Origin: Citrus sinensis | Taxonomy: Eukaryota; Streptophyta; Magnoliopsida; Sapindales; Rutaceae | DNA length: 64,000 bases | Direction of reading: 5' to 3' | Assembly (NCBI RefSeq): GCF_022201045.2 | Contig: NC_068557.1 | Location: 62,001-126,000, forward strand | Shown: positions 50,201-60,633 of the stretch, piece after piece | Numbering within the stretch: the first letter of the stretch is position 1 | Layout of the letters: the number at the start of each line of letters is the position of its first letter | Notes under the pieces: model-generated | The model's input: only the letters and a program-made list of their open reading frames with translations | Told to the model about the DNA's origin: nothing | Database searches by the model: none | Translations under genes and position numbers: made by a program

Positions 50201-50592
50201 AAAAAAAAACTAAAATCTTACGGAAGAAAATGAGAAGAAGTGACCTTTAACTTTGCTGAAGAAAGCATCTTCATAAGTTTGGTACTGTGACACGCCATGC
50301 AGAACAAAATCCTGCCACAATAACATTGAAAGAACCAAAAAAGAGTGGGAAAAAATTAAATAGACAAGAATCAAAAGAAAAATGGAAGAGACCAAACCAA
50401 ACCAAAAACCTGGAGGGTTTGAAGATAGGTGGAAGAGTTGTGTTGGAAAGAACGAGCTGAGCGAATGGCAGAGTCTTTGGATTGAATCACAGAGCGTTGA
50501 AGATCCTCTACCCATTCTTTTGCGTCTTTAGTTCTGGTTGTTATCGCCGGAGCTGCTGCCACAGTCGGCGTTGATTCCCCTTGTTCGCTCAT
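47285..50592 (-). CDS. RHIP1: RGS1-HXK1-interacting protein 1 (RHIP1)-like
   Basis: A plant-specific protein of 243 residues. The Arabidopsis RHIP1 (At4g26410 from memory) interacts with RGS1 and hexokinase 1 in glucose/G-protein signalling. Exons on the minus strand: 50592-50410, 50311-50245, 49902-49825, 48792-48740, 48576-48440, 48359-48295, 47559-47501 and 47374-47285. Frame is continuous over 244 codons. Recognisable blocks are [70 protein letters not shown], then a long charged helical part ([21 protein letters not shown]), and the end [30 protein letters not shown] weak hydrophobic segment ([11 protein letters not shown]) may associate with membrane. Introns 4 and 7 begin with GC rather than GT. 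It converges with NUP214 and diverges from the membrane protein gene. Confidence 0.9.
47499..47500 (-). other. GC splice donor of RHIP1-like intron 7
   Basis: The donor reads GCTGAG|GCAAGT, the consensus for GC-AG introns. The junction gives [13 protein letters not shown], which matches the RHIP1 family; reading through gives a different, poorly matching tail. Confidence 0.85.
48738..48739 (-). other. GC splice donor of RHIP1-like intron 4
   Basis: The donor reads GAGGAG|GCATGT. The next exon (48576) is in phase only if the intron starts here. The nearby GT three bases downstream would read into TAG within a few codons of the next exon. The protein across the junction ([12 protein letters not shown]) matches the family. 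Confidence 0.8.
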
Positions 50593-51190
50593 TTTCTTTC
50601 CTTATTAGTATTCTCGTTGTGGACTCTTCGGACTTTGCCCAACCCAACTTCACGCACGGACACGTTGTTTTTTTATTTGTTATTTGTTTTCCGTTTAGTT
50701 TTTGCTTTCTTTGAGTTATTTCTTCATTTTTTTTTAATTATTATTATGATTGTGATAATACTTTTAAGAGTACCACATTTCTCAGTCGAGATATCATTAA
50801 ATAATTAAATTTTATTGATTTATTAACTGTTTAATGATGTTTAAGTATAAAAAAATAATAATAACAATGACGACGACCACAACTATTATTATTATTGATA
50901 AAATTATTATTATTATTATTACTAATTTTATTAACATTAATTAATAGTATTATTATTATTATTATTAACAACAATTATAAAAATAAGAATGATACCGGAT
51001 AACAAAAATATAATAATATTTAATTAAGAACAAAATTAAAATTATAAAATTTATGTGAAGAAAAATAGCGAGTCAAAAAATGAGAACTTATTTTGAATTT
51101 ATAAAATTCAAGGGGGGGATCCGTTATTATACTCTAAAGTTAGTGTAGAGTTGGTGAGGAATTCGTGAGGTAGCTTTGGAATTATGCTGT
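50593..51190. other. Upstream region of the RHIP1-like gene
   Basis: Promoter side of the minus-strand RHIP1-like gene. It includes repeated (ATT)n tracts at about 50885-50975 in both orientations. No gene is seen. Confidence 0.45.
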
Positions 51191-51199
51191 CCTGAAATG

Positions 51200-51940
51200 A
51201 TTTTGTCTTATTTTGGGTTCGTTAATCAATGGAAACAGAGGAGTTAATTAAACGATGACAAGCTATAACGCTAGAATAAGAGGGAAGCAAATAAGATAAC
51301 TTTCGTGAGCAGTGTTGAGGAAGAACGCGGCACAGGTGGTGGCGAAATGTTTGGTGGGAAACATACTGCACTAACAGAGAGAGGGGTTAATAGAGAAAGA
51401 CTTAGAATTGCTCTCCAACAAGCATGGCGTACTATATGGGAAGTGAAGATTGAGAGTTTGGGTAGCAATATTTTCATGTTCCAAGTTTGTTCAACAAGCA
51501 TGGCGTACACAAGACAAATAGGGAAGTAATGGTAGCTCTGTGTTGGTGTAATCTGGAAAGAGAAGATCCAGTCAGTTTGATGGCTAGAGCTGAGTCTGCT
51601 GTGGAATCTTTCAAGAGAATAAAAGCAACCTGAAATTGATTATGCTGCAAGAAAGGAAGAAGTCAGACAAACAACAAGAGGTTGTGGGGAGGAGCAGGTC
51701 TGAAATTTACTGGGCAACAGCTGAAGTTCAAGCAAGGAAACATGATTTTCAAGATTTCAAAGTCCAGCATGTTAATAGATTTTGTAATTCATTAGCTCAC
51801 TCCTTTGGCCAAAATGGCCTTGGAGGAAAATGATGAGAGTCAGGTTGGATCACATTCCTCCTGAGATTTTGTACATTGTTAATTGTTGAACAATGAAACG
51901 ATTACTTTCTAATTGAAAAAGAAAAATAGAAAAAAAATCA
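51200..51940 (+). mobile_element. Short internally deleted LINE (plant L1)
   Basis: The first part (51305-51529) is the N-terminal DUF4283 region of ORF1: RERLRIALQQAWRTIWEVKIESLGSNIFMFQ. It passes directly into the extreme C-terminus of ORF2: EDPVSLMARAESAVESFKRIK, then SRSEIYWATAEVQARKHDFQDFKVQHVNRFCNSLAHSF (51680-51810), the RNase H tail, and DHIPPEILYIVN. An A-rich end follows near 51915-51940. Everything between ORF1 and the last part of ORF2 is missing. Stops break the frame and it is inactive. No target duplication was found by eye. Confidence 0.75.
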
Positions 51941-52597
51941 GAATAACCCATTATAGCCGAATTAATATCGATAAAGATTCTCTCTTATAGTCTTATATGA
52001 TCATATCATGAATAAATAAATAAATAAATTATTAATTAATTATTAATAAAAAATAAAAAATTATTAAAACTTACCAATACACCACTATAAAAAAATACAT
52101 AACAAAATATCATTAAAACCTCACTAACGCTCAAATCAATAGAGAGGATCATGTTACTGATAATACTTTCTTTTATCTGCGAAAGGGATCAAATCAAACG
52201 CACCTAGTGGTCGAATTTGTTTCGCAATCACTCGAATCACTCAATGAGTCGACTCATCATAAAATCTTATAGTCACGCGATATGCACGTGACCGGGTCCG
52301 TACACCAAAACGGTCCCGTCTGACGTCCAGCCAATTTCTCCTCTGCTCTGCTGCTCAGCTGTTCGTTCATGATCTCCATAACTCCTTCCAAAATCCAAAA
52401 TTTAAATTAAAAATGGCAAATCAAAATCAAAAGCTCTATTGATTTTGCTCAGTACTTATTTTTGTCTCGATTAATTAAAGAACTCAACATCGCTCATTCT
52501 TCTTCCTCTTCGAATCGATTCGAATCGTTACGAAGAGGAAATCATATTATATGGTGCTACAAAATCAGCAGAATTATATATATGAGTAGATTTGTAG
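51941..52597. other. Upstream region of the membrane protein gene
   Basis: AT-rich sequence, then a more balanced stretch from about 52260 that probably holds the promoter and leader of the plus-strand gene starting at 52598. An in-frame TAG directly before that ATG limits the start. Confidence 0.45.
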
Positions 52598-55500
52598 ATG
52601 ATGCGTTGCTGTTGGTGCTGTTCTTATTCATCGTTTGCGCATAGACTCAAAGATGAAATTCAAACGTTGCTCCGCGATTACGATCGCCTTCAATACATCG
52701 CCGTCATCCTCATCTACATCCAAGTAAACTCACTTTTCTTTTCTTTCCTTTCCTTACGCATCAAAATCAATTAAAGGTATAGATTATTTTTTAAAATTTG
52801 TAATTTTTTTCTTTCTTTCTGTTTTTTTTGTTTGTAAATAATTAATTAGATAGGTTGCGCGTTGATTGGATCACTAGGAGCATTATACAACGGAGTGCTG
52901 TTAATCAATCTAGCCATAGCCCTATTCGCGCTTGTAGCGATTGAAAGTAGCAGTCAGAGTCTCGGTCGTACTTACGCTGTTCTTTTATTCTGCTCCATTT
53001 TGCTCGACATTTCGTGGTTCATTCTGTTCACGCATGAAATCTGGAGCATTTCTTCCGACGGTCATGGAGCTTTTTTCATATTTTCAGTTAGGCTCACTTT
53101 GGCTATGCAAATTATCGGGTTTTCAGTGAGGTTCTCGTCATCATTTTTGTGGATTCAGATTTACAGACTGGGAGTTTCTTATGTCGATGCTGCGGCACCT
53201 CCTTCTTCTAGAGACGCTGATTTTGATTTAAGGAATAGTTTTTTAAGTCCTACTACTACTCCTGCTGCTGCTGCTCTGCCTAGTCGATGTTCTGGGTCTG
53301 ATGATGCTGTAGGTGGATCTATTTATGACCCTGCTTATTTCTCTTCTCTCTTTGAAGATTCCCAAGACAACAAGTGTTTGCTCTTGGTATGTTCACTCTA
53401 TTCTTTTTACGTACATTCTCTTTGTTGGTTACTTTGTGCATTCATTATTTTGTTTAATTTGTGTGTTTTTTTTTCATAATTTCAGTAAAATTTGCTGTTA
53501 TAGCTGTTTACTTGATCTATAATTTGGATCAGTTTTTATTGTGACAATTACCAGTATGTACTTTTTATTGTGACAATTACTAGTATGTACTCAGTACTAA
53601 CCTTGGGGTCAGTTGATGGCCTGGCCTATGAGTAGATTGTAACTTGGTCGACGAAAATGATACAATGTGGATAAATTGTGCTAGAGCACTGTATGGTTTG
53701 GTTGTTGTTTTTAATCTTTTCCCATTTGCAATCCAAATGCTGCAATCACGTGTTTGTCCAATTTATATACTGCTAGTTAGGGCTCTGTTGATCTCCATTT
53801 GTGTTGAAGTAATGGGCTTGTACTTGTTTAGCTTCTCATGGGTTGTGCCCTAGGTGATAAAGGTGAATGCTATAAATCCATATATTGATTATTAAAAACA
53901 TCATATGAAGACTGAAAATTTGTACACTCCAAACTTTTTAAGGTTGGCTGCACTGTATGAGTCCTTTGTCTTCTTATAACGTACATTGTGGTTTTCAAGC
54001 TAAAATAATGAAAGATCTTGGAAGCTGTGTGATTACCAAGCTATTCTAAAATGTCTAATTTTTGTTCAAGACATGGAGTTGAAATTTGTATAAGGATTTG
54101 CCATCAGTCAAATGTGTAGCATTTGTAAATAAACTCTACTTTGACTTCTCTTTCTTTATGACAGCTTATATTTTGTGGAACCAATGGCTGTATACTGTAA
54201 TATCAATTTGTTTCCACTATTTTATTTGCTTTGTAGGGTCAAAGTGATGGTTTTGGTGATGATGGGTCTTCCTCTGGTGCTGAAGTTCCTCAACCTAAGG
54301 CATCCATGGGCAGATCTTTTCAGTCTATAGATGTAAGTATAAGTCAATCTGTTGTCTAATTGATTGCAGACCTTTTAGTTGCAACCACTTTTCAGCTATG
54401 CATTTCAATCTACAATTGGAATTTTATTTGCTGCAGCTACAAATTACTGCTCCCAAATGGCATTTTTATAGAATAATCCCTGAAGGTGAAAATTAGGTTT
54501 GTTGCTAGACTAGACTAAATGAGATGGCACAAAGACTCTTTTGGTTGTTTGAACAGTATTATAAACGGTAAATAAGGATAATTAATGTCTTTTAGTAATT
54601 TTAATGCTGATTTAAATAGAACACCTAGAATGGGAATTCTTAGGTTAAGCAGGATGGAAGCAAAGCAAATAGTGCAAATGAGAAAGGATGAAGAACTTAG
54701 AATATCACCTGCGTCTGCTCCCAGGGGTCTCGACATGCAGAACTGTAATGGATCCTCACCCTTTAAAGGAGCAAATAAAACCCTTTAAGCAAGAAAAGTT
54801 ATTAGATCTAATTTATTGTGAAAATTGTATGTGTACTGTGTTAGTCATCTAATCGGCCTGAATTACTTATATTTTTATTAGTTTACTCCTAATTTTTTAA
54901 GGACAATGTAAAGAAGTAGTAAGCAATTGACAGAGGCAAGATTTCCTAATAACTATTTTATTGCTGAGCATAACCAAAGGAATTGAATTGACTTAGCTGA
55001 TACCAAAAATTCATGTAGTTGTGAATCGAGTTGATACTAGGATCTTGTGAATAATATATCATCTGCTTCTGGCTGTTCACAAGTGGAATTTTGGTGATTG
55101 CATCTGTTGGTAGAATGCACTTAATAACTCATTTTCGTATAAAATTACTTTGACTTTCTGTACGTTTAATTTTGTTGTCATAAGCTGAACTTCCCCTGCA
55201 TCTGATTTGGTAGATAGTTCACACTTATAATTGATCTGAGCAGTAACCATAGTTTTTAACACTTTTTTAAGCTGCTCATCAGAATTCTGTTCTGAAGTAA
55301 TTCTGGTCCTGTAGAATTGAGAGGCCTATCCAAACCCTTGCTCGTGGTTGCTTTCCTTTTCTGGTTAAGAAGGCATTTGAGAATGTTGTTTCTGGTCAAC
55401 TATATTTATGGTTAACCATTATATGACTTTGATTCTGTTCTAAAATTATTCTGTCAGTATGCTGTGCTGGGGACCCATGCAATGTTAGGCATTCATAGGA

Positions 55501-56742
55501 TGCATGGATGTTGAATTTTCATTGCAAGTCATTATCTTTGGTTTTAGGGTTGAGGCTGACTTCGTGATTAAACCACTTAAAACATTAAAATAAGAGACAT
55601 GTCTCACAAAAATTAATGCTGCTATTAAATTTAGTTATTTGCTTAGTTGATGTTATGTCAGATTGCCCTTTGCCTCTTACCGGTTTGACTGCTAGCAGGA
55701 GGAGAATGCTATAGGCAAGCCACAGACAGTATGAATTTTGGTAGGCATACATGAAAGCTTTGGCTTGGTTTCCACTTCCCATATTGGTTTGAGGTTTGTC
55801 ATTGATGCAGCTGGGCTGTGCATGTAAATGGGATTTTTGTACAGTTGCTCATTTTTAAGGATTTTTGGGTACGATGCACAATAGCTGGGAATCGAAAGTT
55901 ATTGCATATGTTTGATTCTTTTTGCCAGTAGTAGATGAAGTCAAAAAGTTTTGCCATCTGAGAATTGGAACATCACGTGATATTACGCCGAGGATACCCA
56001 TCTTGTCCCGATCCTTCAAAGTTTGGATGAAATATATATGTGGGTTAGGTGGAATGGAGTTGTGTTTGCATTGGCACGTAGATTGGCATGAAATGCATAG
56101 GGCTATATAGATTTACCATCGACCATGCAAATATTTGTTGAAGAGCCTTCATTGTGGTGTTAAAAGCGGATTAATTAGCTTCTTTAGAGTTGATGATATT
56201 TTGATTCTTTTCATTGCTACTAGATTTTGGCAGCGGTGGTTTCACTTGCTATTAAAATGAAAATATATTTTATCTTTTTTTAACAAATGGTGTTCAGTTA
56301 CATTTCTCGCCCTTCATATATATATATATATATATATAATGAGATAATGAGTCATGACTCTGCCCTATTATAAGAAAGAAGAAAGGAACTGCCATGTGTT
56401 TTAACCATCCTACCAAATTCTGGACTAGGGGATGGGGATCTCAAAAGTTCTCTCTCTACTTCTTGAAGGTTTTTTTTTTCTTTTAAATTTCTTTGTATTT
56501 GTGTGTTTTAAATTCTATAACTGGCTTGTTTTTTTTATCAGAATAACAATGAATAAGAGACAAATTTGGCTGTAATTCAAAGACCGATTAAAATATTAAA
56601 TCAAGGTAACGAGATGGATGGCTGGGGAGAGATTTTTTTTTTTTTAATTTTTGAACAGGATACTTGCTGTTGCTGCCATGCCACTCGAGTGTGGCAGAAT
56701 GCAGAGAGTGCAGGCGTTTTCAATAATTCAAAATGCAGCTAG
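52598..56742 (+). CDS. Multi-pass membrane protein of unknown function (At1g55535-like)
   Basis: A predicted 280-residue membrane protein. Exons are 52598-52723, 52850-53386, 54237-54332 and, less certainly, 56659-56742. The start is the first of two adjacent ATGs (MMRCC...), because TAG immediately precedes it in frame. The conserved part reads LLRDYDRLQYIAVILIYIQIGCALIGSLGALYNGVLL, then LINLAIALFALVAIES, TYAVLLFCSILLDISWFILFTHEIW and FFIFSVRLTLAMQIIGFSVR, giving about four membrane segments. A soluble Ser/Asp-rich tail follows. The final exon, chosen for its strong pyrimidine tract and matching phase, encodes a short cysteine-rich end (DTCCCCHATRVW...). It lies after a 2.3-kb intron, so other small exons may have been missed. 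I recall similar proteins only as uncharacterised membrane proteins, encoded beside NUP214 in Arabidopsis. Exons 1-3 are solid and the last exon is moderate. Confidence 0.75.
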
Positions 56743-58087
56743 AAATTTATAAAGAACACAGAGGGTGCACTCCTCCTTGTAGTGATGTCACCATGCAATG
56801 TATAAATGCATGCAACGATACATCATACATGCTTTTCTATACGATTCCATCCATTTCTTGTATTTTCAATACAAGTAAAAATACCGAGTTCTTTTGTATT
56901 TATTTTCTCCAATCCATGCATTTTCCTTTTAATAATTGATTGTATCTGGAGGCTAACTGGCATATCATGATACTGCAAATTTTATTTTGTACGTCTCCAA
57001 AGTCCAAATAAACAAAAAATAATTAAACGTGCATGCAACCATTTTAATTTTTTTTTCCCTTTTTTTCAAAAGAACATGTCACCACTTTAATTGTTAACAT
57101 ATATAACAATATAAAAACAAATGCAACATTTTTTTTGTTATTGTAAATGGAGGAAATGAAATAAAAAAGTGATGAAAATTTTATTATGTCAAAAAAAAAA
57201 AGGTAGTTTACAAATGGGTCCTCTGTGTTTGACGAAACGCAATTAAAAACATAAATTTGTCGAAACAAAAGCAATAAAGCATCGATCAAAAATTAAACCC
57301 CGGTACGTGAACTTGGGGTAAGGTTAGTATTACGAACGTGTATACTGCAGCGCCATAAACAAGCCGTGCCAGAGTTCCTGCAGAGTCAGAGGCCACCTCT
57401 TGGTCTTGCTCTTGGTATGCATTTTATAATTTTCTGCTTGTGTTTTCAATCTTTGTTTTTTTGTACAGTACCATTATTTTTAATTATTTATTGGATTATC
57501 TATATGTGTTGTTTTATATTTTCATTGGGTAGGATTTGGAGACATTAATCAGATTAGTGTTGGATCCCAAGCCCAGATAAGGTAAAGTCAGTAAATTAGT
57601 AAAATCTTCTACGGGTTTAGAGTTTTATGACCTATGGAGTCCCACCTCAGATAAGGTAAATTTTAAATAATTTTTTAAGAATAAGGTGAGAAATTAAAAA
57701 AAAATAATCTTCAAATTCTTTAAAGAGTGGGGTTTGGTTTTACCACCCCAATCTCTATTATATATGAATATTTTTTAATTATTACAAACGCACGCACACA
57801 ACACATTTCATGAATTGATTGATAGAAAAAATGAATGACACGACGCCACCTGGCGACGCGGACTCTGTTACCAAATTAAAATCGTTAATTTACAATTTAG
57901 TAGGTATAGAACGTTTCTATTCTTAAAAAAAAAAAGTATATAATGATTTGGTTCCGGAGTGTTTGGTAAAATCACGAGTAAATATATAAATAGAATTATT
58001 TTTCACCCGAATCCTTTTCTTAGATTTATTGGTTTTTGTTAAAGCTTAAACGATAAGAAACGTTTCCTTATACAATGACCATTTATC
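56743..58087. other. Intergenic sequence
   Basis: Holds the 3' untranslated region of the membrane protein gene. No further gene is recognised. Confidence 0.45.
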
Positions 58088-58095
58088 CTTCAATT

Positions 58096-58421
58096 CAAGG
58101 GCAGAACTTGGTATAAATCTCCAAGACGACTAAGTTTGGACTTCAAGTGTTAACAAGAACTAAATTTATACTGTTTTCTCATCTATATTTGTGGTATATT
58201 ACTTGTAATTTTAATGATTTTGATTGATAATCGAACTATTATTGAAAAAAAGTAAAATAAAAAAGAAATTAACAGAATATAAAGTTCGTCTATGAAGTAT
58301 GTAGGGTTCAAATTCATTTTTTTATATTTAATTTTTAAGATCTCATTAAAAACTTCAAAATTTTTTTGAAACTTGTAGGTGTCATGAACCCCCTCAATCT
58401 TATAAAACCTCGGCCCTTCTA
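58096..58421. mobile_element. Candidate hAT-like MITE
   Basis: The 8-bp CTTCAATT occurs at 58088-58095 and 58422-58429. Between the copies, the ends read CAAGGGCAGAACTTGG on the left and, in reverse complement, TAGAAGGGCCGAGGTTTT on the right, a weak inverted match (AAGGGCNGA). The interior includes a run similar to the intronic MITE at 19567 (GGGGGTT next to AT-rich sequence). No coding is present. Confidence 0.45.
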
Positions 58422-58884
58422 CTTCAATTGTTACTTAAAAGTAAAATAATATACAAAGGATATATATATATAGTACTGTGAGGTGACTAATTGTAATTCT
58501 TTTGTGTTTATTTTATTTCATGTGATTAACTCTTAACATCCCCTTATAAAATAAATAAATAAAATATTACAAACAGAATAGAATATGTTATTTAGAGATG
58601 ATTTCAACCAAAGCCAGGGATCTCAGTGTTATTTGCCCCATAATATAATTAATTAATTAACCCAAGTTTTTTTTTTAACTTTTTTTTAAGCTTTGAATAA
58701 AGTAAAGATAACGCGGTTGAGTTGGACTTGGGCTAAGGGATTTTTCATTTTTCTTTTCTTCCAATTTTGAGAGTTTTCGAATCTTTTAACGCGCAAATTG
58801 GCTGGCACTTGCAAATCACAATTAAAATTATTTTACTCGGCTGCTATTTTGATTAATTAATTTTAGATGGCGTGTCAGATTATG

Positions 58885-58945
58885 ATTATTATTATTATTA
58901 TTATTATTTTATAATGCAAATTAATAATAATAATAATAATAATAA
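58885..58945. repeat. (ATT)n / (AAT)n inverted microsatellite
   Basis: (ATT)8 at 58885-58908 faces (AAT)8 at 58922-58945 across a 13-base spacer, so the strand can fold into a hairpin of about 24 base pairs. It lies about 115 bases upstream of the TATA box of the RING gene. Confidence 0.85.
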
Positions 58946-59061
58946 GTCGCTATTACTTGTCATGTTTCCAGATGCTTCTACTGTGCTGAAAATTCCCGTT
59001 TTTGACTCGCTTTTATAACTCACCCACTCTTTTTATCATTTTCAATTTTTTTTCCGCCGTT

Positions 59062-59069
59062 TATATAAA
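59062..59069 (+). promoter_or_regulatory. TATA box of the RING-H2 gene
   Basis: TATATAAA lies about 130 bases upstream of the leader intron donor and about 440 bases upstream of the start codon. It is followed by an ACTC-rich stretch suited to transcription start. Confidence 0.5.
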
Positions 59070-59196
59070 ATATAAATACACTCTTGTTCCTTAAAAATAG
59101 TGAGCAAAAGGCGGACTTGTTAGATTCGTGAGTTGGCTGGCTGGCTGGCAATCATATCATTAGTTGAGTGGTGCCGTTTTTCTTTCTGGGTTTCTG

Positions 59197-59479
59197 GTAA
59201 GACTATGAAATTCTCCGTCTTTTTCATTATTTAATTGAAATTATTATTATTATTGGATTATATGATAAATTCTTCCTCGTTGCTTTGTGGGAATTGTTTT
59301 TTTTCTTTTTTGTGTATCTGGGTTTGTTTCTTTGATCATGGATTTGGCTTCTTTCAGCTAGATCTGTGAAATCTTGGCTAAAAAGTTGAAATCTTGATCA
59401 TCCTGCTGTGAAATGTTGACTTGGGATATGGTGGTTGTATTAGATTTTTGATGATGCGATTGCTTTTTATTTGTGACAG
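59197..59479 (+). other. Intron in the 5' leader of the RING-H2 gene
   Basis: Donor TTCTG|GTAAGA and acceptor TTGTGACAG frame a 283-base T-rich intron. It ends 26 bases before the start codon. The coding region itself has no intron. Confidence 0.75.
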
Positions 59480-59505
59480 ATAAGGTATAGATAAAGAAGA
59501 AGATA

Positions 59506-60633
59506 ATGGATGATGGAGTTGCAGCATCTAGGTATTGGTGTCATATGTGTTCACAAATTGTGGATCCAATCATGGAAGTAGAGATCAAATGCCCGTTTTG
59601 TCAAAGTGGGTTTGTTGAAGAAATGGGGTCTGGTTCTAACAACAACAATCATCAGGTCCCTGATTCTGAGTTTGGATCCGATCGTGCCCTTTCTTTATGG
59701 GCACCAATCTTGTTAGGAATGATGGGGAACCAGCGTCCGCACGGTAGAAGGTTTAGGAGAACAGACTATGAGGAGGATGATAACGATGATGAGAATCATG
59801 ATGAATATGAGGGTGAACTTGAATCAATTATTACGAGGAGAAGAAGAAGAAACTCGGCTGCTATTTTGCAGCTGCTGCAAGGACTTCGAGCCGGGCTGCA
59901 ATCGGAATCTGAGGATAATGATAATGATAGGGAGAGAGATAGAGATAGAGGTGATAGGGATAGAGATAGAGATAGGGAAAGTGAAAGGGAGCGTGTGATT
60001 TTAATCAACCCTTTTAATCAGACTATCATTGTTCAGGGCGGTTCTTACGATGGTCAACACCAGAATCATAATCATACCCCAATTGGGTCGCTAGGCGACT
60101 ACTTTGTTGGTCCTGGTTTGGACTTGTTGTTGCAACATTTGGCTGAGAATGATCCAAACAGATATGGGACTCCACCAGCACAAAAGGAGGCAGTTGAAGC
60201 AATGCCTAGTGTGAAAATTGAGGAGACTTTGCAGTGTTCTGTGTGTTTGGATGATTTCGAGATTGGTACTGAAGCAAAGGAAATGCCATGTAAGCATAAG
60301 TTTCATAGTCAGTGTATATTGCCATGGTTGGAGCTTCATAGTTCTTGTCCAGTTTGTCGGTGTCAATTGCCTGCTGATGAATTCAAGCCTGAGTCTGAGA
60401 GGTCTCGGAACAGCAGTAACCACCAAAGGGAGCATGAGCATCATAGTAGCGATCATGGTACTCATGCTAGCAGTGAAGAGGGAGATGGTGAAGGGAGAAA
60501 TGAAAGTGGGAGTAGATTTTCAATTCCGTGGCCTTTCAATGGTCTGTTCTCTTCCTCAAGTTCTCATTCTGGAGGAAACAATTCAACCTCAACTTCTCAA
60601 TCCGGAAGTACTTCTCAAATGAATGAGAATTGA
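59506..60633 (+). CDS. RING-H2 E3 ubiquitin ligase, RING1/BTL type with zinc ribbon
   Basis: A single-exon protein of 375 residues that should pass ubiquitin from an E2 to substrates. An N-terminal zinc ribbon uses C12, C15, C29 and C32 (WCHMCSQ...KCPFCQSGF). An acidic and arginine-rich middle follows, including a run of alternating Asp-Arg/Glu-Arg pairs at about 140-163. The RING-H2 domain at 244-284 has the full C3H2C3 set: C244, C247, C262, H264, H267, C270, C281 and C284 (CSVCLDDF...PCKHKFHSQC...CPVC). The W274 typical of E2-binding RINGs is present. The tail is rich in His, Ser and Gly. The Arabidopsis relatives, from memory, are At1g55530, At3g13430 and At4g26400. Substrate is unknown. 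It lies upstream of, and convergent with, the pyruvate kinase gene. Confidence 0.93.
   Translation: MDDGVAASRYWCHMCSQIVDPIMEVEIKCPFCQSGFVEEMGSGSNNNNHQVPDSEFGSDRALSLWAPILLGMMGNQRPHGRRFRRTDYEEDDNDDENHDEYEGELESIITRRRRRNSAAILQLLQGLRAGLQSESEDNDNDRERDRDRGDRDRDRDRESERERVILINPFNQTIIVQGGSYDGQHQNHNHTPIGSLGDYFVGPGLDLLLQHLAENDPNRYGTPPAQKEAVEAMPSVKIEETLQCSVCLDDFEIGTEAKEMPCKHKFHSQCILPWLELHSSCPVCRCQLPADEFKPESERSRNSSNHQREHEHHSSDHGTHASSEEGDGEGRNESGSRFSIPWPFNGLFSSSSSHSGGNNSTSTSQSGSTSQMNEN

Noticed and set aside
54585-54788. 67-codon plus-strand open frame inside intron 3 of the membrane protein gene
   Set aside because: No convincing splice signals in the right phase and no recognised family; it could be chance. 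It is kept in mind because the intron is long.
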